From Corella eumyota (taxonomy: Eukaryota; Chordata; Ascidiacea; Phlebobranchia; Corellidae): a stretch of 64,000 bases of DNA. A program made the translations under genes and the position numbers. Below, in pieces: positions 52,201-64,000 of this stretch. The notes beneath the pieces were generated by a model, which saw only the letters and a program-made list of their open reading frames with translations, searched no databases and was not told the DNA's origin. The stretch's first letter is position 1. The number at the start of each line of letters is the position of its first letter. The DNA is taken from contig OY720097.1 of the NCBI GenBank assembly GCA_963082875.1, positions 15,942,501-16,006,500 on the forward strand. The letters run 5' to 3'.

Positions 52201-52880
52201 TATATACCTTTAGCTTCACCTGGCGGCGTGACATCAGATGTCTTAATGGAGCTACGACAAATCATAAGTCCCGAAATAGCTTGCCAGGCTATAACGGGTG
52301 ACACAGTTGCTATCGGGCAATATGGAAACAGGGCAGTATTTGCTGGCCAAAGTAAATTTTGCGCTGGTGGGGTTTTAAATGAAGATACATGCGAGGTAAT
52401 ACTTAGGTTAATTAAAAAAACTCCTATTTAATCTATTAACAACAACCCTACTTGTATGCGTCCATCCTTAATTTATAAATGCATCTAAATATATATATCA
52501 TCATTGCACACCATTTTCTTAACCCGCAACTATTTTCATGCAACTTTAACATTGAGTTTTAAATATATTAGGGTGACAGTGGTGGCCCGCTTATGTGCCA
52601 GAACGACGATGGAACTTACTATTTACATGGAATAACTTCTTATGGAACTATTCCTTGTGCTCTGCAGGGTCTACCAGGAGTATTTACCAAGGTATAAACA
52701 AATAAGAAAAATATTCATAAAAGTTAAATTTTTTTTGAATTTAGGCATTTTAATTGAATGTAGTTTTTTGCTCGACTTTTGTAACTGATATTTCGTCAAT
52801 ATCCAATAAAAGTAAATTTGTATTTTATTTAGGTCACAGATTTTAGCACATGGATTGATACAACTATTACTCTACCCTAA
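49269..52880 (+). CDS. Secreted trefoil-trypsin serine protease 2 (11 exons)
   Basis: Exons: 49269-49527, 50212-50341, 50671-50744, 50852-50920, 50999-51049, 51227-51368, 51603-51750, 51834-51966, 52214-52395, 52572-52691, 52833-52880. All phases agree; 451 residues. The start is the ATG that aligns with protease 1 and opens a hydrophobic signal-like segment (about 1-13). The polar linker shares LKQGL and FTPxxIP with protease 1. The trefoil cysteines are 112, 121, 133, 138, 139 and 148. Activation is expected at Arg192|Ile193 (R|IIGG). Catalytic His238, Asp286 and Ser399 and S1-pocket Asp393 are all present. Exons 2, 3, 5, 6, 7, 8 and 10 have exactly the lengths of those in protease 1, so the two arose by tandem duplication. 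Confidence 0.9.
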
Positions 52881-53024
52881 ATATAACTTTTACCCATTTT
52901 TTGCTGATTATAGTTTATTACCGAGAATGTGTGCCAAATATAACCAGTTGGTTTGGAAACCCTATTTTCTTTTCTGTTTCGATTTCCGTTAAATATTTTT
53001 GTTTTTACTATTTATTGTTAAATT

Positions 53025-53030
53025 AATAAA
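53025..53030 (+). terminator. Polyadenylation signal of protease 2
   Basis: AATAAA lies 145 bases behind the stop codon, the only canonical hexamer close to it, so it is the likely 3' end signal. Confidence 0.6.
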
Positions 53031-55392
53031 GTTTTAAACTTGTTTAACAATATTTAACTAAATAAAAATAACCACAGAGTTTGTGGAAAATCCTAAAAAT
53101 GACGACATCAATTTGAAATTTATTTATAGAACAATAAATTTTAATTACATTTTCGTGACCACAGTTAATATTGAAGTGGTACGATAGAAATTAACGCTGC
53201 ATAGGGGAATTTGACAGAATTATATAAAATTTTATGACATTAACATTTTAATTAATTTCCTTTCGGAAGTCGTAAGCGCTTAACTTAATAACTTAAATGC
53301 TTTGACACCATAAGGTCTTTGAAATTGTTACCTTACTAAATATAAATTGTAAAAATATAACAAATTAAATAACATTAAGTAAAGATTAATTATATTTTTT
53401 GCGGATTCTTTTATCGTAACTGTATTTTACTCAAAATACAATTATTATATTTTTATTCTAAATTTTCTTTGTTAATAAAACATTTTTACAAAACTATTTT
53501 TCTGGCGATTTCTTGACAACGTTACCAGATAAGTTTATTTTGTTGTAAACATTTTAAGAAAAGATTTCCAGCTCTTCCAAAAATCACCTTTCAATCCTCA
53601 CCAAAGTTCATCTATTTTAAAAATCACGACCTATAGTTTAATAGCAAACGCTAGAAGCACTAAATTTTGAAAAGTTATGGTGGTTTACAAACAAGCCTTG
53701 GGCTCGAAATTATATAAAAATATGTTTGATTAGGTCACTGGCATTTTATTGTATGTACAGTTTTTAAACATTATATTTATGATGGTGCTAACTAAATAGG
53801 TTATAATAATATTAAAAGTTACAACACATATATTAGGTTGTTAATTAAAGCAAAATGGTAATATGTTAATGTTAATTGATTCTAGATAAAGGTTCTAAGA
53901 AATTAGGCCATTTTTATTTATTGGCTCTGATTATATGTCATATATTATATTGCTGGAAGGCAGTCTTGAAATTTATGAATGTACTAAAATAACCAAGAAA
54001 ACTCCAAACCCACATAGAACGATGGTTTAATTTAAACTTACAAAACTACCACAATAATGTAAACGAAAAATTACCGAAAGTTTATGTTCATCGTAAAGAC
54101 TATTTTTATATTACTTTGCGCGCATGTTTATAACTTCACTTAAATTCAATATTTTGTGAGACCAATAAATAAAACCTTAGAATCATGAAACTTGATAAAT
54201 ATTTTGGCGTTGGAAGCAGTTAGTCACGGCAAATTTTCTTTTGTAAGAATCCGAAGTTTATTTAATGACGACAGCATTGAATTTAACAGTTGTTTGTTAA
54301 GCAAAAATCACCACTTTTAAGTTGGCCAAGTGTTTTATGGTTCAAATACAAGGTGACGTCATTCAGACAAAGTAAACATAAGATTACCCACGCGTTACTT
54401 TACAGCAATAACTTTTTTAGCTTGTATTTTCCATAATTTAAACCGATTCGTAACAACTTTTTTTATATAAAGTTGATGCGAGTTAGTCAAAACATTGTAT
54501 CCACATAACAACAAGTTTATAAATGCAAAATTTCGGAATAGAATTTGTGCTCAAATTTTTTTTCCATTAAAACTGTGCAACTGTTTTAAAGATTCGAATA
54601 TTTTTACAAATCGTAGGAAAGCGGTGTCTCTTGCTGACACGATGAAACATCTCTACGTCATAACTTCTACAACACGCTTCCGAAAATAGCTCAAGAATAA
54701 AAAGTCTTGATCGAAGAAAAATAGATATTTAGCCCAGAGCGCTTAGCAAAGATCGTACTACAAAACAAAGTAATGTATCTTATGCCTAATGATATGCCTT
54801 AGATTTATTATACGTTAATCATGCCTAAATTATGTGCATTTAATTGATGTATACAGATGTGTATTCGTGTCGGTAAAGAAACAATGTCGTAGACTTGTAA
54901 AATGTTGTTTGAAAAGTTGAAAAAATGTTGTTGTCAGAAAATTCCTTAAAAGTAATACTCTGACTAATAAGTTTTAGTTAAAATATGTAAATTTAAAACG
55001 GTTGCTGTTTTTACCTAGTCAGTAAAAGCATGATTTAATTTATATTGTGCCCACTGGAAAATTTACTTTGTGAATCAAGTGTTAGTTAGCTAATGCTGAT
55101 TCACCGGTGTTGAGATATATTATATATAATTGGCAAGATTTTTCTTTCAAGTTGCATTCAACCAATAGTTATAATAGTTGAAATTAAAAGCAATTTGCGC
55201 TTAGCGGAAAAAATTACCACCAAATAACTAGATTTTTATAAAGATAACATAGTGAGTCGTTTTCTTGTTTTTGTGAGTTTTACGCTTGAAAAATTAATAA
55301 TAAACAAAAAAGAAATAACTAAGGGTTAATGCATAACTTGCATAGACTGTGAATTTTTAGAAAAACTAAGTATCTTTATTTAAAGTTTTTAG
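53031..55392. other. Intergenic between proteases 2 and 3
   Basis: Nothing recognised. The 64-residue frame at 54495-54689 has no family features and no exon structure. Confidence 0.45.
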
Positions 55393-55400
55393 TATATAAA
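55393..55400 (+). promoter_or_regulatory. TATA box of protease 3
   Basis: TATATAAA lies 157 bases before the start codon at 55557. Transcription would begin near 55425 and give a 5' UTR of about 130 bases. The frame of exon 1 is open upstream but has no ATG before 55557. Confidence 0.55.
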
Positions 55401-55556
55401 CCTCTAAAAATATGTTTGTCGCAATTTTTAGACAGGTTGAGTAGAATAGCTAACTTTTTAAAAGATTTTACCTTTGGTTTTAGATTGCTAACAAGGTGTT
55501 CAAGCCTGCTTTTTATAAATTTATTTATTTGGTCAAAACAATTTCTATCCCAAAAA

Positions 55557-58564
<3,008 letters not shown>

Positions 58565-61500
58565 ACAAAAACTTTTCGGTGCTCAAGGTCTTTTGCGGTG
58601 TTAACTTTCCGCCGAGTTTAACTTATAAGCGCAAGGCGGACAATATTACTGGCAAAGAAAACAAAAATAGGTTTATGAATGTAAAAAAATCAATTTCAAA
58701 CATCTATGCAAAAACAATGCGCAGTTTCAACACAGCATTTCGCAAATTACACAATATAAAATGTTCCAAAAAGAGATCTACCATTTTTCTGTATTTTTTA
58801 GATTTTTATATTTATGTTTGACTTATTAAAATTTCGGACCCGTTTTTGTTCCTAATAACTTTATTTAACGAATTTATTTTAACCAATTAGTGTTACAAAA
58901 TTGTTGGTTTTCATGTGAACGTAATTTAATTACAATATAATTGTTTCATTTACATTATTTCGTAAAAAAATGATTTTTTTATCTTAAAAATGCCCACAGT
59001 GAGATGTTATGACAAATTCACTCAAATTTCGGATCAATTATGGGCCTTTAGGGCTTTTATAACCCCGTGACTTGGCAGAGAATCAAACGATGGGTGAATA
59101 AAATAATTGGCTTATTTAAATAAGGGAAAGCACCAAGCTAGGTGTACGGTTACGAATTAAAATTAAAGTCTTAGCTTTTCGTTATATACTAAAACTCTAC
59201 GAAAAAAATTCTTGGCCAATTTGAAAAAGGAACTTTCAGGATCGTGAGAGGGTAAAGTATTTTTATAAACTTTCACATGTTATACAACATCACGACGAAC
59301 GACAAAATAACCATAAAAATAAGTGACATCATTTCGATAAAATAACTTTTTTATTTTTGTTTATTTCGTAATGTTTATTAAACTAATAAAGAATGGGTTC
59401 CTGTGTGGATTACAATCACATTACCAAAATCTATAAGTTTTAAAATTTATTTAAAATGTGTTTGACTCAAATTTCAGAATATTTGTAGTTATTTAAATCG
59501 AAAATTTTTGAAAGTTATTTATCCGTATAGAGTGTTTATCTTACTTAAAAAGCTAAAGGATGAAATTCCATACCCAATTTACATTACGTGGTTTGGGTGA
59601 TCGAAAAGGCGCTAAAAATATAAAAAAACTTTCACTTTTTAAGGTTTTGCAAATAAAAAAATTAAACCTCAAATTTAAATATTTCAAAAACAAAGGTTTT
59701 TAAAAAAATTGTTTTAAAATAATATTTAAATATGCAAATCCACTTCTACATACATTTTAACTTTTGAATTGCCGCATGTGTAAATGTTGTTATCGCATAG
59801 TAGAAAATTTGTTTGAAAGATCTTAATGAACCATAAAAAATGCTTTTGTTAAAGCTGTTTAAATCATTGTAGCAGTTCTGCAGATTAACTTGTTTGTTCC
59901 TCAAACTATGCTAGGATATATTACAAAGGATAACTTTACAATTTTTCTGCAATAAACAAAACAAACAACACAAAAATTATTAATTTTTTTTCAAAAATTT
60001 TGGCATATGGTGTTTTATCATTATGCGTAGGTTGGAACCAAAACCAAATAAGTGCAATACGTTAACGCGTAGAAACGAATGGAAATTGTTGAAGAGATGA
60101 CGTCATAACATAAAAACCCAGCGATAAGCGAGAAAAAGTTTTGCAACATTCAATTGTTCGCGACATAGATAGGCAATAAAAGAGATAAAAAACCATTCGG
60201 TCAATAAACTATTTACGTAAAACTCAACCAAGCCAAGCGAGGATGTTTGCCCCTTAAACAAGCCGCCGTAAAGTTTGACGTCATCCAATCCTCAAAATGA
60301 CGTCATCCGGCGAGCGCGTTGGGCAGATGGGAAAAGCGGCGACTTGGTATTGCGCAAACGTTATCATGGAGTGAAGTAGACAGTTTTGGGTTATCGTTAA
60401 TTGACGTTTTCATTGAATTAGGCGCACAAGTAGCTTTGTATCTGTTATGTACACAAAGCGCTTGGGCAATAAATGCCGGTTGCCGGCATAAACAACCCAA
60501 AATTCTCAAAAGATTGCTGTATATTGCGCAATAACATATTTTGAAACTTTCCCGTGAATAAACACAACTAATAACATTTCGAAAACAGAAATTTTCTCAA
60601 TCAGTTATCATTTTTAACTGGATGTTTTTGTGGGAAAAAACAATGTAATAAATTTGTTTGGGTTTTAAAATGATAAATCAGTTTTTTTTTTGTTATGGAG
60701 GTATTAAAAAAAATAATTAATCTTTTTTACTAACTTTGTAACCACAAACAACTAAGTTTAATGCGATTAACACTTTCATATTTTACCTTAAAGACTAAAT
60801 ACAAATATAAGTTACAAATATAAATTTGAATAATTTTTTATCTATAGATTTTTTTAAAAAAAAAGGTTTGGTAGCACGTATTTTTGTAAAAAAAACGCAA
60901 CTTACTCATATTTACCTTAAAAATCATTAAAAAAACAACCAAAAAATTAACATTGTCAATAATAGCTGAGTAACATAATTTTTAATCGAATAACGTCATC
61001 ATAAGAAAATCAACAACTTTAGATTTTAAAAATATTTAAAATTTTGATGGATATTTAAGCCGGCTTAAACTACATTTAAGGGTGCTGATAAAATTTTTGC
61101 AATTTTTATTTGTTTTTTACATTGTTACGTAACCTTGTTACATATAGAAGTTATATAACCGAAACCCCATGTTTGTACTACCCAATATTATTAAACTGAT
61201 AACTTTTTTTATATACGTAAAGAAAATTTTTTTATGAAGTTTAACATTTCGCAATCCTGCAACAATTAATATTTTTAAAAAAATTAACGCAAAAAGTTTG
61301 CAATTATATTAAAAAAATGCATAAACTAAAAAATATTTTTACTATGTTAAATACCAAAATATCTTAACAATTTTTTTTCAACAATTTATAAAAAAATTTT
61401 TAAAAAGATGGTGTTGAAAATAATTAATACATGCATTTAAGTGGGCCCTAAAATTATATTAAATCACGTACAATAACATGGTATTTACATTCTAAAATTA

Positions 61501-62357
61501 GAACGCCTAATTATTAAAAATCTAAACATTAAATAAGGTAATAAAAAACATTTTATCACCCCTATTTAAGGCCAAAGAATTTGCGCATTGTATTTAAAAT
61601 CTAAAAATAACTTTTATAATAATTAAAAATTTTGTCTGTAATAAAAAGTTTTGCATGAGGTAATAATATACCCCATGTAGTTTATAATCACTGTTATTAA
61701 ATGTCGGTGCAGTATTAAACGCTAGGTTGAGAAATGCGACTTATAATCTGTTGTACCTATTTAGCGATTAAACTGATCGTAACACGTTTTTAAGTTATTG
61801 ACTTCGTATTTTCTAAATTAGCGAGATTTTTTTACAAAAAGCAAACTAAAATTTTGATTGTTTTCATTTGGGGCTTCAACCCGATTTTAAATTATCGTGA
61901 CGGAGTTTTTGCGTTTCGGGTAAGTGCAGCCAGACATGCTTATAGTACATCGACGGTAAAGAGGGTAGACTTGGTCAGTTAAGTCAACAAATGCATAAAC
62001 GAGAGAGAGAAAGCGTGTTATGAAAATCTCAGTGAATCAGCCCACACACAACACCTTAGGAGAATGGAGTAAAAGGAAATAACAAAAACTCCTAAACTGT
62101 CGTTTTTTACGGATGCCCGTCTAAGTTCGGTTCAACGCTCGATCTTAAAACTACATTCGTCATAATTGCCGCCAAAAACAAAGTTTTATTTTAAGCCCTT
62201 GATTTTCCCTTTATCACGATTTTTTTATAGCAAGGATCAAATTTTAATCGCGAAGGAAGTGCGGTTTAGAAGTCGAATGACGAAACGGTTAAAAGTGTTA
62301 GGTAAGTCAATATTGGAAACCTTACCTTTGCCCTTTTTTTTCTTTGCCCTGCTAGGC
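58565..62357. other. Intergenic between protease 3 and the P450
   Basis: No gene recognised. The 95-residue frame at 58534-58821 is read-through of the protease 3 terminal exon in another phase. Overlapping frames on both strands at 60103-60534 coincide with a GC-richer patch and show no family features. A possible polyadenylation hexamer stands at 59097-59102. Confidence 0.45.
60098..60305. promoter_or_regulatory. Cluster of three TGACGTCA sites
   Basis: Perfect CRE palindromes lie at 60098-60105, 60276-60283 and 60298-60305; the last two are 22 bp apart (start to start), close to two helical turns. The patch is GC-richer than its surroundings, as enhancers or promoters often are in AT-rich genomes. 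CREB/ATF binding is inference. Confidence 0.45.
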
Positions 62358-62363
62358 TATAAA
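62358..62363 (+). promoter_or_regulatory. TATA box of the P450 gene
   Basis: TATAAA lies 50 bases before the ATG, which would place the start of transcription near 62388 and leave a 20-base leader. The same spot is preceded by a strong acceptor, CTTTGCCCTGCTAG ending at 62355, paired with a GTAAGT donor at 62302. A 54-base 5' UTR intron is therefore an alternative reading. Confidence 0.5.
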
Positions 62364-62407
62364 TTGAGCCGGCGCGAACGAAATTACATATAAAAAATTT
62401 GTCTCAT

Positions 62408-63979
62408 ATGAAACATTCAACAATACCTAATAAAAAAGAAAGGACAACGATGAGCTCGAAAGCTTTAAAAGTATATACAAATGTGGCCGGGGCGAATATT
62501 TTCGCTAAAAGGAATTGCACGCTCTGTTCGAAACTGAATTCGCGGACATATTTTGCGTTTACGAAAAAATCAATGCCAGCCGCTGAACCAGAAAAAAGTA
62601 ACCGCTCTAGAAAGGGTAATATTCACTCTATGAGCAAGCTAGGACAGCATAACAGCGAATTGAATGTTGAAGAACAGAAAGTGTGGGCGGGACAATATAC
62701 ACGTGTTCTAATGAAAAAAATTGTTCCTAAATATTTTCAAGAGGATGAAACTTCTTTATTTGACCCAAAACTATTTCAACAAAAACTGGCAGCAAACGCT
62801 AAGAAATATCTTCGTACTTTGAATCAAGACAAGCAAGGCCAGTCAGCAAACGTAGCGATGCGAAGTCATGTTCGAAACGCAGTTCGCTTTTTTAAGACAG
62901 TTTCAAAGCAAACCGAATCAAACCTTCTAGATGCAGAAAGAAGCTCAAAGAGTTATGCCCAGATTCCAGGTCCAAAAAGATTACCAATATTCGGGTCTGC
63001 ATTGGCTTATTCAGCATTGGGCAAGTTCTCGCCACGAGAATTCAACAAGGCTTTGGAAAGCCGACATGCGCAGTAAGTATAAATACCATAATCCATAATA
63101 TATTTCTTGATATTTAATATATATACAGGGCGTATAAGTAAACGCCGGGACCAAAGCGTACAGTTTAGTCAACTTAAATCACCGCAGGTTTAATTCCAAG
63201 TTGCTGAATCACCGCCAAATTTTTTATCTATCGTTTAAAGTTGTCGCAAGTGACACCAACATGTCTAAACAAATCTTTAATACAGGTACGGCAAAATCTT
63301 CGTGGAGCGAATCTTGAGCGAGGATTTCGTTTACATTTCGGACCCGAAAGATATTCGCGTTTTGGTTCAGAACGAAGGGCCAACACCATGCCGACCTCAT
63401 CTTGATGCCATTGTAGAAAGCCGAAAGCAGGAAGGTTTACCCGTGGGCATAACCGCGATGCAAGGTAGATATTACATGACATTTCACCTGGTGTATTGCC
63501 ATTTGCAAAACATTAAAACCCAAAAAACCTCAAAGTCGAACGTTGTTAAAAATTAACAACTTTTTCACGGTAGTTATTATTTAAGCCAACTACCTTTTTT
63601 TGGTAAAAAGTTTTGAATAAAAATAAAATTTGTATACAATTTTAGTCACGCCGTCGTGTTCTTAACTAATCTACTAATCCATCTCAAAACACCGCAAAAA
63701 AAAAACAAAGGAAAAGCTATTAATAATTTTACTTGTAACAGCAATTTTCTTATGTCTTATAGGCGAGGAATGGACTAGAAATCGTAACGCAGTTAACACT
63801 GGAATTTCTCCACCGAATATTGTGCGCCAGTACAGGAAATCTCAAAAAAAGGTTGCTCAGGATTTTGTGAAATTCATGACCGCGTCTCGTGACAAAGTTA
63901 GTGGGGAAATTGCCGATTTTGAGCAGTGGTTAAATAGATGGGCATTGGAATCCGTAGCCGTCGTGTTGTTAGACACAAG
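62408..63979 (+). CDS. Mitochondrial-clan cytochrome P450, 5' part
   Basis: Exons 62408-63072, 63286-63464 and 63763-63979 are in phase and give about 353 residues; the gene continues beyond the window. PGPKRLPIFGS at about residue 187 is the proline-rich hinge, followed by FNKALESRHAQYGKIF, GEEWTRNRNAVN (C-helix, with the Trp and Arg that contact haem propionates) and WALESVAVVLLDTR. These motifs are typical of CYP11/24/27 enzymes, which take electrons from adrenodoxin in the mitochondrial matrix and hydroxylate steroids or vitamin D-like sterols. The heme-Cys loop is outside the window, so the subfamily cannot be named. The N-terminus is basic, Ser/Lys-rich and lacks an ER anchor, consistent with mitochondrial import. 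About 185 residues precede the PGP hinge, far more than the usual 30-60. An alternative start is the ATG at 62450. Confidence 0.88.
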
Positions 63980-64000
63980 GTAATTTTTAAAAAATTTGCT

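Noticed and set aside
60103-60534. Overlapping 61-71-residue frames on both strands
   Set aside because: No family resemblance; the frames follow from a locally GC-richer patch with fewer stop codons.
62166-62393. 75-residue frame directly before the P450
   Set aside because: It is out of frame with the P450, has a stop before it and an internal splice donor. A leader region or upstream frame is more likely than a separate gene.

Overview
The window reads as nuclear DNA of an invertebrate chordate, most likely an ascidian tunicate (Ciona-like). The evidence is strong AT richness, compact multi-exon genes with mostly short introns, a vertebrate-type group III adenylyl cyclase, a TBATA/SPATIAL homologue, a mitochondrial-clan P450 and frequent TGACGTCA sites. 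The species call is inference; the gene calls rest on reading exons and checking that every splice phase agrees. All six genes lie on the + strand.

Layout. 516-9387: 3' part of an adenylyl cyclase of the ADCY5/6 type (19 exons, 841 visible residues; upstream exons lie outside or were not found). 11353-15414: complete TBATA homologue (11 exons, 404 aa). 15415-16766: degenerate repeats. 16775-39535: a 22.8-kb satellite of about 73 tandem monomers of about 311-312 bp, with higher-order repeats, block duplications and one CACGTG box per monomer. 39536-44373: satellite edge, a foldback palindrome, a tRNA-like SINE head, tandem hairpins and a degenerate minisatellite. 44675-48229 and 49269-52880: two paralogous secreted trypsin-like proteases, each with an N-terminal trefoil (P-type) domain. 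55557-58564: a third paralogue with the trefoil replaced by a type II membrane anchor and a Thr-rich stalk. 62408-63979: 5' part of a mitochondrial-clan cytochrome P450 that runs off the window.

The cyclase, TBATA and P450 have no visible functional link. The three proteases are a tandem family: catalytic exons have nearly identical lengths and phases, and the genes differ by a symmetrical phase-1 cassette that carries the trefoil. They probably arose by local duplication plus exon gain or loss. All three keep the His/Asp/Ser triad, an Arg|Ile activation site and the trypsin-type S1 aspartate, so active Arg/Lys-specific enzymes are expected.

Most unusual is the satellite. Its CACGTG boxes repeat at constant spacing for 22 kb, and most lie in ATCACGTGA, which matches the yeast centromere CDEI consensus and the bHLH-ZIP (USF/MITF/TFEB) palindrome. 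CCAAT-type boxes and AT-rich dyads accompany them. Whether the array is centromeric, heterochromatic or a sink for bHLH proteins cannot be settled from sequence alone.
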